Origin: Diorhabda sublineata
Lineage: Eukaryota > Arthropoda > Insecta > Coleoptera > Chrysomelidae
Length of the DNA stretch: 64,000 bases
Reading direction: 5' to 3'
NCBI RefSeq assembly: GCF_026230105.1
Contig: NC_079479.1
Location: 11,853,734 to 11,917,733 of the forward strand
The stretch's first letter is position 1. Each line of letters starts with the position of its first letter. The notes under the pieces are model-generated. The model was given only the letters and a program-made list of their open reading frames with translations. It did not search any database and was not told where the DNA came from. Of the stretch, positions 25,906 to 40,900 are shown one piece after another. The translations under genes and the position numbers were made by a program.

Positions 25906-28900
25906 ATGGGTTGTTCGACTTCAAAATTAACTATAAATAGTACAGGTGAGCTTTTGTTAGCAATTTACAAGAATCAATTAACATCAAAACAAACATTTGA
26001 ATATTCATTTCGGAAGTTTAATACTAAAAACTAATTAATATTTTTACGAATTATGAATGGAATTTTCAATAATATAATGTACTTAAAGACCTTGATGAGT
26101 CAATTTTATGGGTGGAGACCAATTAAAATATAATTATGTGATCTATTTATTTCCAAAATTTTTTTCCTAAATTCACTAAGTGAATAAACGATATATCCAA
26201 GTAAATAAGAGATTTAAGTAAGTTGGTAAGCAAATTTTAAAAGTTAATTTAAATCGTGATTTACACGCAGATTTCCCATTTAGCTGAACAGGTTCGTATT
26301 CACACCGTACGTAAACATAACCTTGTAATACTTAAACAATCAAATTCGTAGCATTGTTCAAAATAATTACTAAATGCATAAATATTAGTTCCAATAAAAA
26401 ATTATTCCAGTTTTGAATAATTTAGTCTCGATGAACGTAAGGTAATTGGTAATTTTATATCAATCAAATTGTTCTCCTGAATAATAATGTAGTACCTAGG
26501 TATTTGATTTTTTGAGATACGTAAAATATTTTCGTTATTCATATCTTTTATCCAATATTGGTCTAAATGATTGTAATATCTTGTTTTTCATTTTCAATGT
26601 TTTTATGGAATGGAATATAGTTGTAAATATAATAAAACTTCAATTATGATAATGAAGTTTCTACTTTTTGTTAAAAATGAGTAGATTGATTAGTTTTATA
26701 TAAAAATAAAGTAAAATTTGAAAACTGATTAGCTAGTTCTATCCTTGAGGTAGTAAGTGGAATTCATACACATGTATAATAATAATAACAATTTAAAAAA
26801 TTGAAATAGTTTTTTCAACTTACATCAGAGGCAAGGTAACATATTTTTTAAGATTGTTTTTCAATTCATGTGTGACATGTGATTTTGAGGGCTGTATTTT
26901 TCTCAAATCACTTGTCTTATTTTACTAGATCTTTATTCGGCTGATACAATGAGCACTAATAAAATAGTTTGCACAATTACTATCTTCACACTCACAGTTT
27001 TGTGTTGATCTGTTGATTGTATGTGTACAAATGGTTATTATACTCAATTCTCTATTTGTATATGTATATCAAGAAGGATTGCAACAGTTTGAACAAGTTT
27101 ATCTTCTGTATAATGTTCCTCTCAGTATGACAGGGGGTCCATAAACACAATCCTATTCGGTAGGTATGGTATTAGATTTTTGGAATAAATCTTTGTTAGT
27201 ACAAGTATTTACAAGTCAGTATTTAAGAGATGTTGATCTATGTAATTGAAGGTAATCACCATTGCTACAACTCAATGAGTTGTTGTTGCAGTAGTATAGA
27301 CTGGGTGAGATGAGTTAACTGAGAGAGAAGACGAACTGATTGTACATTACAAATATCGACAAGATATTTTGTGAAATGGAGCTATGATTTGTCTATAAGG
27401 AGAGGATATTTTACAAATTATATTGTGATAAATAAAAGGGTTTGGTCATACTCTACCTACATATTGAAGCCTCTATTTAATGGAGTTTGTTCAATGAATT
27501 TCAAGTATATTCCTCACTTATTTAATTAATCATAGAACTGATGAGTGATTGAGTCAAATAGTTTACCTTTGTCTACACAATATGTATTAGATACATATTT
27601 AGTAAATTATGTGCAGTTTTAGGAAAAAAATAACTTCCTCATCATATGGTTACAATTTATGTGATAATTGAAGATTGTAGAACAAACTTACTTGTCAGTT
27701 TTTGTATAAAACCTCAGTTTGCATCTTTTTTCTCTTCAACAAAGGTTTCTCTTTTGATATTGGTTTTTATATTTTATTTTTTTGGTTGTAGTTATAATAA
27801 TTTATTAATATTATTGTTGACTCATTAAATCTGATGACTTTAACTATCAATTGAAAGTATGCTTAATCATATACTTCTATTTTAGGATAAGAAGTTGTTG
27901 ACATATTAATTTTCTAATAATATCAATATGCCAACAGTGACTAATGAATCATGTATTGTAACGTTTATTCAGTGGTTTTGGAGAAGAATTAGAAGTTTTT
28001 TCCTTTCAGCCTTTACATTTCGATCTTCTGAGAAATTAGATAAAGGTAAAAATTGCTGAAATTAACCTTTCAAATTGTGGAAAAACTAATTGACTTACAT
28101 CTAATTGAGTATTGTTATAGTCATAAATAAAATGGGATAATGGTAATGCTTATATTCATAAAAAGCTTTTAGTCTCATTTATGAGAATGATCATTTTATG
28201 TTAATATATGATCTTTGAAAAACTTGAACCGGATCTCCAAGCACCCTTAAATCGCATAAAAATTATAGGAAAAGATTATGGACTTAACATCAATAAACCA
28301 AAACCATGATTGTTTCCAAAATATCCAACCATCCTCCCATGTCTATCAACGTAAATGGTGGCATCATCAAAAATGTCGAGAAATTTAAATATCTGGGATA
28401 ACAAAAGATATAGACCCAGATATAGAAATAAGATCAGGCATCGAGCAAGCAAGAAATGTCTTTTCAAAAAGAGACAATTGTTTACATCCCGAGCACAAGA
28501 AGTATAGAAGAATAGACACCGACAGGGAACTTATAGGATTAATAAAAACTCAAAAACCTCGTATCTGGGACACATGTTGCAATAATAAATTAAATTTGAA
28601 ATTGTCCTACTTGAATTCTTTCCTGTCGGAGGGAGGGAATTCATTGACAGAGATAACTATTTTGATGTAATTATTTAAAGTGAAAAAGAATGAAGCGAAT
28701 AGAGCAAGCTCACGAACAGTGTGTGTGTGGAAGCAAGTCATCAGCCACAGAATTTTTCAATGATACTACTTAGATATTAATTGAGGCCGCATGCGCAGAA
28801 GTTGCCTAAACCAAAGATAATGATGTGGAAACATTAATATTCATAAAATACCATCTTTTAAATATTTTATGTCAGATTTAAATTTCAATGAAAATTTATT

Positions 28901-31900
28901 TTGTTTTTAGTTTTTTATTGTTTTAGCTACTTTACTTCTAAGATAGAATTATTTTACAAATAAAAAGTGTAATATTTTTTACTTATTGTGAGTTGGGGCA
29001 TTTTCTATTATGGTTTATGATTTTTCTGATATGAATTTATAAGGTTAGGGCATTTTGGCCAGGAATAAAAATCAATATTACCATTAATATCTTCATTTTG
29101 TATTACACCATACAACAATAAAAATTAAAAAAAAACAATTAATTATTTTGGTCATCGATGTTGTCAATGAAAATCTCATTATTAGCTGTTGAAGATGTGA
29201 AATTGCTGTAAAAATTATGATGAATTGGGGGTATGCAAGACAATAACTCTATTGAATATTTCTTTTTCTTTTCACTGATTGAGTGAGTGGTAGGATATAA
29301 AAGTTCAAGATATTCAATGATAACATAATTCCTCTTTTTAAGGTCACATTCACAAAAAAGAACATCATCATTATTATTAGAATATTTAAAAGAATGCACT
29401 TCACAAAACATTAGTCATTGCATCTTTAATCATTCAACTTTGTCTTTATCTCCACATAGTTTACGATTCGTATTATTTTTTTCTATAGATTTGCAAGAAA
29501 AAAATAAATATTTTGTCAGAAATTACTTTGAATGGTTTACTCTTTCTAGCCGCTTGAATAACTTGCTTCCAGTCTTCAGGCACATAGATATTTTTAAAGA
29601 ACCGTTTCTGTTTTTCCACTAAACCAAAATCCTGATCGCATGACACGTATGAATATCCGCTCACAAAAAATTTGTGGTCAATTATAAATACCATATTCAG
29701 TAGAACTGGAAATAATAAACTTAGAGAAAAAAGCCATCTTGATATTCCTATTTGGCCCTCCACATTGATCCGAGTACATTATAAGATAGACCGGAAGCTA
29801 TTTCTTGGGAACCTCTGGATGTTAAAGTTTCATACCACAAAAACATGTACACTTCTTAATTTTTCATATTATAAACACCTAAGCAGTATGTCCAGAGTTG
29901 AGCTTGTAATAACATATTTCTGTGCTAATAACAGGGGTTAGAAGTGTTTCTAAGCAAATTACATATACATCTTCATTATTTTTATAGATTTCTAGATCTT
30001 TTTTTAAGTATTCTCTTGCAGTATTTGCCTTGAGCAAATGCAAGTTTCTTTCTTGGTCAAGTTTTGTTTTTTCATCATTATCAGCCGCTTTAATTTTAAT
30101 ATTAAATGCATGACACTTTTTGTATGAATCTGTTACAGGGGGATGAAAACTCAAGTTAAATTATTCATTAAATACTTTGCTAAAAATGAACTCTATGCTA
30201 GATTTTCAACTCTTTCAGCGTAAAGAGAATACAAAATACTCAAATTCAAATCTGCCGATAACTATTTGCGGTTGATTCACTGTCAACCTATCCCACCAAA
30301 TTACAAAGTTGCTAGTGTGCAAAAATGGCTTATTAACCAGATTTGGTCACTTTTGCGTTTTTGTCACAAGATGTTACTGCTATGGAAAAAGATATTTAGT
30401 TGCGCTATCTACTAGTTACATGGGAAACTGAGATTAGGCCATTTTTGCATCGAAATATTGACACTATTGAATTAGTTTATGTACTGAACTTCAATGTAGG
30501 GAATTTGTTGGTTAGGCGGCCTCAATTTAAATATCCTTGATAAAATTTACTAATAAAGCGGGTCGCTACTTCGACTAAGGTTCTTTCACAAGACTGAAAC
30601 TTTTTCTGTATGTTATTTAATATATTTAAAGTGAAAAAATCAATTTCTGGTAGGGTTAGCGCTGTTGCAACAATATCCACTGTTTTATAAAAATTGCAAA
30701 TTTTTATTTAAAAAAATGTATCTTCACAAATCTGGCTTTCGAGTATTTTTTAATTAGACAATAATCTAAAGTTGCTAAGACGGGTAATCCAGTATTTTCA
30801 TCACAAAAGTCTACCGACCCTGTCGATCCTCTAGCTAAAGAATTTTTACCTGAATATAAGATTGACATACAGGTAATACATTCTATGTAGGGGAGTAGAA
30901 CATTTTAAGACAAATTTCCGTTAGGTAAATCTATAGTTTCGTCTAATTTACTAATGAATTACATGGAAAAATTGGGTTTTTATACTATTTTTGGATAAGT
31001 GATTGCTCAATATCCGTTTCTTTTCATATTTGAGTCAGTTTTCGACTCAACTGTATAATTTTTTCATATATGAGCTACATTATTGTGATCAGTTGTGCGT
31101 AATAATTTTCTATAAGTAACAAACGTTAGTCTAAAATTCGCTTTATTGAACAGATGGAGTTCAATACTTCGTTTCAAATTAATATTGTATCACCTCAAAT
31201 TTAATATGAATCTTGTAATTCAATAAACACAAAAAATTTTAATTAATTTTTATATTATTCACCTTGATATTCCAAAGTTATATACAAAAAACAGATTTTT
31301 ATAGCAAATTGAGAAATTTTTGATAACTTTCATCACTCTGTGATGAATATAACTTAACATACAATAAATACATGAATAATTTGATTTTTTTTATAAAGAA
31401 TTGTCGGTTGTTTTCCATTATTTATAAAATAGAAAAAATGTTTAATGATAGTTTAAAGATTTAATTAGTAATTTAATGTAAAAATATCCTCTTTCGAGCA
31501 AAAAGTACGTTCTAATGCTTTCAAAAGTTATTTATTTTCGTTTGTTTTATAATTGAAAAGCCAGACTACTGTAGTATTTCACAATTATCCTAAAAAAAGT
31601 TCTCTAGCAATTATTTTTGCATCAATTATCCTATTTTAACGACAAAATTAACCGAATAAGAAAAATGACTAAAAAATAGTTCCAAATCTACCCGCTCCGA
31701 ATTTATCTGCCCCCAATTTCCCCTCTCTAAACTCACCCTTTTCTCGCGCCCTGTGGCCTTTATGCAGTCCAGGGGCCCCGCCCCTGGAGTTCTAGGGGGC
31801 GAAGCCACTCATAAGAAAAAGAACTAATAATAAAATAAGACTAAAATAATCCTCACGCGAAGACAATTTTTGAAATTTTTCCACTCAAAGTGTACCACGC

Positions 31901-34900
31901 GAAAGTTAGGTTAGTTTGATATTTACAAATATTAAATAAAAATAAATTTTTCCAACTTCAAGTATCGATATCTCGAAGAGGAAGCGAGATATCGAAAAAT
32001 TTTATTTTACGTTTTCGACTTATTTTGGTTCGATTTACTCGTAAATCGTACTCGTGCCATATTTTATTATAAATGTCCAACGTTACAAAATAGTTTACAA
32101 GATATTTTCTTTAGGAATTAGATTTGGAAGATCGTATCAGCCCGTTTAGCAACTTTCGATCCATTTTAGAGATACTTGGAACCGAGCTAATCATCTCCCA
32201 ATTTTTTTTTATACTCAAAATTGTCTAATTAAAAATTTACTCAAATGCTAGATTTATGAAGATATATTTTTTTAAATTGTTGATTTTTCTACTTTAACCC
32301 GTATTGGTCACACCTCCTAAAAATAACGCATTGGTCACATGGGGCTAAAATGACCGGACGCAAAAAAACAGGACATCCTCTTCATAATCAGTGTGTTTTT
32401 TCAATTAGTTAACAAAAATTTTTTTCGGAAATTCTTAAAATTTCAATTTTAGGGATAAGTTAAAAAAAAATCAGGGCTGTACTCGAGAAATAGTATAGTT
32501 TCAAGTAACAAATAGTTGTGCAACGTGGCTTTCAAAAAGTATATTTATTTAGAAGACTGAATTTGTCAGTTTTAACGAAACGTACGAAATGAGGTAAATG
32601 AGTTTTGACGTGTGAAATAAAGTATTAAAAGTTTTTCAAACTGAAAAATTATTTTTTTATTCGTATCATATTATATACACATTTAGAGTTGAAAAATTAT
32701 TCATGTCCGGCACAATCAGTGCATATATATGATCGATGTTAATCGCACATCGGTCTGTCACACGATGGACAAAGGTACTTGGTCTTCCTGTCAGTTCCCT
32801 GCTTGGAAACACCGCATCTTTTCTTGGTCGGCATCTCGACTCTCTCTTCTTCATATACCTGAACATCTGTTTAAAATAGTATTGGTTCCGATTCGTATAT
32901 TATTTCGGAGCGTAGGCGTAACGAGGTGCATAAACAATTTGTCCAAACACGCTTTAGCTGATATCGATTTGTTAATGCCATTATTTACCAATTTACATTT
33001 TAGTACTTTTTTTTGACTCTATCTCATAGAATTTTTCTTTCAAAATACTGTCCGATTGAAGATCTATCAACTCCATTCGCAAATGAACTGGTGCCTGTGA
33101 AACTTCAAAATTGAATGGATGGTTCGAAATTGGGAATTCCATTTCATTCATTTTGTGAAAGTCTTCTAAACGATTGATGAATTCCGATTCAGAATTCAGA
33201 TTTTTACCCTGTAACTTTATATTCAGATCAGTCAAGTGTTTATTTATATTTACCAAAAAGGCACAATCAACCCGCTATTGTCATAATCAGTTGGATGGCC
33301 TTTTTCTAACATGAAAGCCCGTAATGCAAAAAATGTTTCTAAAACTAATCCTCGATTGAGCCAACGAACTTCGGTGAAATGAGGTACATCAGAAAACTTT
33401 TAGGTCGGTGATTTAGTCCTCTGGTCCTTATAAAATTTATAATTTTAATTATAGGTTGCATGACATGGTCTATTTTCAAATTTTTGGATGCTAATGATTC
33501 CTGATGAATTATACAGGGAAATCCCACAAAATTCCCTGACGTTTTCTGTTTTAATTTAGTTACAACGCCCGAAGTTGTAGTACCTGTCGATGTAACCACT
33601 TTAATAGTTCTTCAGTTATTTCAAAGTGACTGTTAATGCCTCTTATCAAAAAAAAGCAACTTTCAACATTCAGTCTTTAATAAAATCATCAAACATCGTT
33701 TGTTGACCTTGAAGTTTAGATTTTAAAAATCATAATGTGTCTATTCTTATTTTTTCATTGTAACAATGGAATTTGGACTTATGATTCGTATCATAGTGTC
33801 TATTCAAATAAAACACCTCTCTAAAACCTCTTCACCATTCTATGAAAAAATATGCAATTTCCCATTAAGACCGAAGAACTCAGTACTCACTATAAACTTT
33901 GTGACATTATGCTAAAATTGTAACAATTATGGAACTCGATACAACAATTATGGATATCGCACGTGCACGACACATACAAATGCACAATACCTTCACAATC
34001 ACTACTTCGTAGTACAATTAAAATCCTTCTCCAACCGTATCGCTTCGATTACTCGACTCTACTGACTCACGCGCTGTCCTTGAAATGACTTATACACATC
34101 AGTAGACTAGAGAGTACGAGTATTTAAAACATCCGTACAGGAATCGATTGAAGTCTAAGAGCTCTAAAAAACATGATTCTTCTTTCTGTAACACATAGCG
34201 TTCGCGGGCCTTATTGATACGGCCCAGCAGCCGGAAGCGGCCTGTATCTTTAACATGACTTATCTAGTAACTGATTTTTTTCCTATCTACTTCTCTAGAG
34301 TTTCCTATATTGTCCTATAACGAATTTTTCATTAGGGTTCGTGTCATACAAAGGGTTTATTCACATTTACTTTATCCAATCTGCTATTCCCTTTCTCTCC
34401 ACTACATTTGGTTTTGTACTAATAAGGTCATGGTTATAGTAGTTTACGATTATACTAACCCATTTTGATGTAGAACTTGAGAAAAGAGTTTTGATCCATC
34501 AATCATTTATTGCCTTATTCACCTGATCTGGCTCCCTCCGATTACTTTTTGTTACCTAACTTTAGAACATGTCTTGTTAGAAAGTTATTTCATCCAAATG
34601 AAGAGGTGATGGCGTATTTTGCGAAACTTCTAGAAGATTGTTTTTTGGATGGTTTGCAAGTATTCCCACCAATTGGTGTGTAGAGTTGAAATTTGATATT
34701 ATTCTTCTTTGACATTTTGAAATACATTTTAACTAGTAAAATGAAGTTGAAATGTTATAAATACTGAACAGAAAGTCAATCAATGTTCTAATTATTTCGT
34801 AAAGTGCATAAAAATAATTTAATCGTTGTTATGTTTGTTGTACTAAAAAATTAACACGTGACATAATCAATCAAAGTTTTGTGCGCTGCCAGACTATCGA

Positions 34901-37900
34901 TTTTGTTGGTTTGTGTATATTGACTTCTTAAAAGAAGGTTAATATGTATACAGTATAAAAAATAATTCCGAAATCCTTCCAAATATGTTTACTTTGTTAA
35001 ATTGTATAGTTAAATATTTACCAATGTATCATTTGTTTCCAGGCAATAAGGATTCTTCAGAAGAATATGTAGAGGGTGTAGTATGCAATGTTAATGATTT
35101 ACAAGAAAATGAATTAAAGGCGGTGGATTTAAATGACAGAAAAGTACTGTTGGTTAAACAAAAAGGTGTAATAAGTGCCATAGGAGCAAAATGTACCCAT
35201 TACGGCGCTCCTTTGGTATCCAGTGCCTTAGGGGATGGAAGAGTGCGTTGTCAATGGCATGGTGCTTGCTTCAATATCCTAACAGGTGATATAGAAGATT
35301 TTCCAGGATTAGATTCGTTACCTTGCTATAAAGTTACCATAGAAAACGACAAAGTTAAAGTTAGAGCAAGAAAATCTGAGTTGAGCTCGAATAAAAGGAC
35401 CAAAGAAATGGCGAAGAGGGATTTGAAGGATGATCGACACATTGTTGTTATCGGAGGAGGTCCATCTGGAGCTACTTGTGTGGAAACACTTCGGCAAGAA
35501 GGATTTACTGGCCAAATATCATTTGTTTGTAAAGAAAAGGTTTTACCTTATGACAGAGTAAGTAATAAATTATTTTTAGTTGCTAAAAATGTTTCCGGTG
35601 TTGGGTAAATGGGGGGAAAATATTTCGAGTGTTAATTTAACATGATTTTTTTACACAAACAATTGAAAGTTACGTAAATATTGTACTGTTTTTCTCATTT
35701 TTAATTTATTTAAACGGTGGTTTTATATACAAGTTTCTTACTTAATTTATTTATAAAATAACAATAACTATTCTTAACTAGACACTAACACTTAATACTA
35801 CACACTTCTCCAATACTCAACATATTAATATATTTAAACACACCGTTCACTTATCAATTCCGATGTGTTGTGAATGACATCAAATTATTTACTAACTTAT
35901 TAGCTCATAAACAAACTAATATTTATACCAAAAAGAATTTCTCGAATAATTCTAGAAATTGAACAAACAAATATATAAAAAGACCTTCCTAGATATTGGT
36001 TCTAAACAAGAATCTAAACAAATCGTCACTGAATACAAAAACGTGTAGAAAAAACAATTTTAAACGGTTTCCGAGACTAGACGCATTCGTCAAACTTAAG
36101 ACTGTTCCATAATAACCGGACATGACCGGCTACACGGTCCATGTCGTGGACGAATTGGTAATAATATTATTAGGAAAGTGCTTTAGTTTAATAAAAAAGC
36201 AAAATTGCTATAGCAATCGTCTATCAGTGATTAATTAATAAGGAAATTTGCCGTTTCAAGGATATTTTTGTAGAAATTGAACATACGGCAGCTTGCAATT
36301 TTGAATATTTTCGTTATTTTGTTAATCATTCAATAATATATATTACTTATCAAGATATTATTTTTTAATATGGATAATAATCTGTAAGTTTTCCTTTTCG
36401 ATTATGAATGAACGGTTTTACCTTATGACAGAGTAAGTAGTAAAATATTTTAGTAGCTAAAGTTGTTTCCGTTGTTGGGTAAATGGGATGAAAATATTTC
36501 GAGTGTTCATTTAACATGTTTTTTTACACAAACAATTGAATGAACCGAGGAAAAGTTACGTAGATATTGTACTGTTTTTCTTATTTGCAATTTATTTTAA
36601 CGGTAGTTTTATATACACGTTTCATACTTAATTTATTTATAAAATAAGAATAACTATTATAAACTAGTCATTATTCACTAAACTAGACTTATAATCTCAT
36701 AAACAAAACAATTATTTATACCAAAAAGAATTTCTCGAATAATTCTAGATATTGAACAAACAAATAAATAAAAATACCTTCCTAGATATTGGTTCTAAAC
36801 AAGAATCTAAACAAATCGTCGCTGAATACAAAAACGTGTAGAAAAAACAATATCAAACGGTTTCCGAGACTAGACGCATTCGTCGAACTTAAGAGTCTTC
36901 CATAATAACCGGACATGACCGGCTACACGGTCCATGTCGTGGACGAGTTCGTAATAATATTATTTGGAAAGAGCTGCGTCCCATGGAATTATTTATATTT
37001 CTTCCTCTATTCCTATAAAGCACGCATTAACAGTATCAGATGAAGATTGCGTGAACACCAAAGGGCTGTAGTTTAATAAAAAGGCATAATTGCATTATCA
37101 AGGTTAAATTTCTTTTTAACAATTATTCGCATTATTTTTTTTTGAAGCTAACTCCGATTCTGCATTATTTTCTATTGAAATGAATTCGAATTTTAATGTA
37201 TTATTTACGTTCATTTATGATATATTTTAATGCACTTATAATTGTTAATTAATCACCCCTATTGATGAAGAATTTTCCGTTAATCAACGATTTTATTATA
37301 TGCAACTGAACCTATGGTATAGGCAATCCTAGAATAATCTTGTTTGTTTATCGATACACTTCGTTAAATAACTATTAATGCTCCATGCGTTCATTTTTTT
37401 ATAGTTATAACTCATTGTGAATTGATGCATTGTTAATTGATTTATGATTTCTAATTGTCGTTATGGAATGAGAATATAAATAGGTTTTTTTACGAAGAGA
37501 GGTGCGAACTACGAGGTGTAACTCAGAATAATTCTAGACTCCTATATAACACAACACCGGGCCTACCAACTAATCTCATTTCCTCATTAAGGACCATCAG
37601 GAGCACTTGTACAATAATTACTTCGGGTAGTCCCCTTCTCTTGCTCTACTCTAGTTTTCTCACTTTTACTAATTAATTTTAGACTTTACCTACAGACTGC
37701 TCTATCAAGTCTTGTTCGATGGCTTTGTCTTGGGAGTTTTCTAATTTTCTCCCTATTTCCTGTTGACTACCTTGCCCTTTTGTACGATAAGAACAAATGT
37801 GTTACAGGGTCAAAGATCTCATTATTCTTTTCAATTATTTTCTGAGTCTGTGTAAATCCTCCCGCCTATTATGGAAAAGCCTTCTTTCTTCCAAAAAGAC

Positions 37901-40900
37901 GTACACTCCATTAAGCTCTGGAAATATTTATATGATATTAGGAACTGCGCGGGTAATACTTACTTCATCATGACTCCTTTTTGCCCAGTTATTCATGCTT
38001 CTAATTAACATGTAAGTTCATCGTCCTTTGGTTTCACTGCTCCATCTATTCTTCAATTTCCGGAGTGTCTCTTCTCTTTCTTTTGTCTTCTTCGTTTCAG
38101 CGGCGATAAATTCTCATTAGGTAATGAGCTAAGTCGACATTTGCTCCTCTATCCTCAACTTGAGGAGCTTGTTTATATATTTTGAGATCATAAACACGTT
38201 TTCAAATCCATTGGCAGCTCTATTATCTGGGAGTAGCCAGAGTAGCCTTGTGAATTCTTTTAAGTTTAAAAAGGTAGGTGTGCTGCTTACAATGAGGTCT
38301 AACGTTGAAGTACAAGACTCCAATATCTTATCTTTTCTTAACCTACATGAATGGAAATGTTCCAAAAACAGTTTGATGTCATGCCCTGGGCATCTGTCTC
38401 TTTTTTTAGTTTATCGTAGAAGCAATCTAATTTCGACTATCTTTGTCGCTCTAACGAAACGCCATCCATCCGTTTAAACATGGTAATTGTTAAAAAAATA
38501 AATTTTTGTTGAACAAATTAATTTATGTTGCAATTTATGAACTGTATTAAGTGGAACCTGCTCTACGGAACCCTCTATGAAGAATTTTAACCCCCCATCT
38601 CTTAACAACAACTTAACGAAGGCCAGATACATAGAGGAATAACCTTCGCACCAATATATCGGAGCTATATCAAATAGCGCCAAAACTAGGCTTCGATTTG
38701 GTGTCTTATCGCAATAAAAAACTGTCGACTTAATATACAGGGTGTCTCAAAAGAAAGTTCACCTTTGTATTGTTTATTGCGTCATCGCAGCTACTCGGAG
38801 AGGCGCGGATATATGTCAATGGATAACCTTGTTCTTGGGAATTTATTCGTTATGGAGCATTTTTCGGAATAGGACTGTGCATCGTACGTGCGTGAGTTTT
38901 ACAAAAACGATAATTCGGCGAGTGTAGCGTGTAGAAAATATTCGTCACTTAAATAATATGCCAGGCGCTCTACTGATTGGAGAGAAGTTTGAAGATACCG
39001 GATAAACCAAAATCCAGACGTCCAAGTTATTTTAGAACGATCGAAAACGTAGTCATTGTTCCTCGGTCTGTTCGCCACGAGCCTGAACTGTCTATTCGGA
39101 AGCGAGCTGTTGCTTTAAATGTGCATACATTATAATTATTCGCACAAAGATTTGGGGTGCACAAATTCAGTTGGTGCAAAAATTGAAGCCTCAGGATTCT
39201 GGTCAGAGGCTTGATTTCGTAAACCAGATGATTGAATGCTTTTCAACGTTCATCAACATCTTATTTCTGAACTATAAACTGAATTCAGAGCGTTATGTGT
39301 AGATGTTAGACGACTTCTTCAAGCCTGAAATGCAAAATATTAAAGGTTATAACCAAAGAACATAGTTCCAGCATGACGGAGCATCTGCACACACATCAAA
39401 TAGATCTTTAGCACGAGTTCGTTTCCTGGTAAATGGATCTCCAGGAGAGGTGACATAAGTTGGTCCCCACGAAGTCCTTATTTAACACCTATGGACTTTT
39501 GCCTACGGAGTTGGTCAAGTCTAAAGTTTACGCTTACAAACCGACTTCTCTGGCATTATTGAAAGAAAATATCTGTCAAGCAATGACGGCCATCACGGAG
39601 AATGCCTGCCGAACCGTCATAGGTATTTGGACGATGTTATTTTAAAGAAATAAACTCCCAAGCAATGTATTTTAATATGGAACAAACCTATTTTGAATAA
39701 ACTCTTTACTTTTCTTAAAATTCTTTTTTCAAATGTGAACTTTCTCTTGTATGTCATAGAACTCACAATGAAATAAGTGATTTGAATGTTAAGAAACGAA
39801 TCCAAGTCTGCATTCAAAAAAATATGTTGGGATTACGAATTAAGAATTTTGATTAATCAAAAAACAAAGGAAATTATTTCTCTATATCAGTCATGTCAAA
39901 GATACGTCTCGCGGGTCACTTTGCAAAATTTGTTTACGAAATTCAACAATCGTTTTGAAGACTTTCACAAAATGAATGAAATGGAATTCCCAATTTTTAA
40001 CTATTCATTCAATTTTGAAGCTTCATTGGTACCAGTAAATGAAGTTGATAGATCTTCAATCGGACAGTATTTTAAAAGGAAAATTTAATGTGATTAATGC
40101 TGTTATATTTTGTACACAATTTATTTAAGATTTTGGATAATTACCTGGAATGAAAAAAGCAAGCAGCACGCATTCTCTGTGCGTTTGATAGTACCTATTT
40201 ATGTGTGCCATGAAAATAAATAAGAACAAACATCGCACAAAACTTACGAATGAACATCTCCAATCAATTCTTAAAATGACTACAACGAATATGATACCTG
40301 ACATCAATGAGCTTGTCAAAAACAAGTATCTGGATCCTCGATCCTACCATCTTGCATAACTTTAATATGATTTTTAACAACCGTATATTATACACTTATA
40401 TAATTTAATGAATAAAATGTTATAATAATTCAATTCATTTTTTTTTATTTTCAATCTGGCCCACCTACGAATTCAAAATTCAATATACGGCCCTCTGCAA
40501 AATTGAGTTTGACACCTCTGCTCTATATTACTTTCTGTCTGGTTACGGAGCTCCAAAACCTCCTATTTAACAGGTTGAGCACCGGTGCAGTCCATAGGCC
40601 AGAGCGGTTCTATGAACCGCACGACATATTTTATTTCTAACCTTCTCCACGACCCAAGGGAACGTATTTAAATGTGTTTCACAGGTTGGTTGGATCGTCT
40701 TGGATCCTTGAAACAAAAAACCTTAGTTTTCATTTTTTTTTGTTTTTTCAACATTGATATTTTTAATTTTTGCTACCTTTACGTTTGTTAACTCTTTAAC
40801 TCACTTTTTCACTTATGATTTTACAATATTTTTTTTTCTACTTCATCCTACACGATCTCTTCTTACTTTGTAATTTAATCCTTCTTTCTTCACTAGGCAA

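Larger units (their letters stand above)
25946..35042 (+). other. AIFM3 intron 1 (9.1 kb)
   Basis: GTGAGC donor at 25946 and TTTCCAG acceptor ending 35042. It contains the alternative first exon and LINE, family A, piggyBac-like, hAT and mariner relics. The parts 26000-27880, 30500-31600 and 33900-34400 show nothing recognisable beyond AT-rich sequence. Confidence 0.75.

Noticed and set aside
30775..30872. Possible ATP synthase coupling factor 6 exon
   Set aside because: Only a loose DP-x-x-LF/EYK resemblance; the flanking conserved residues of that protein are absent.
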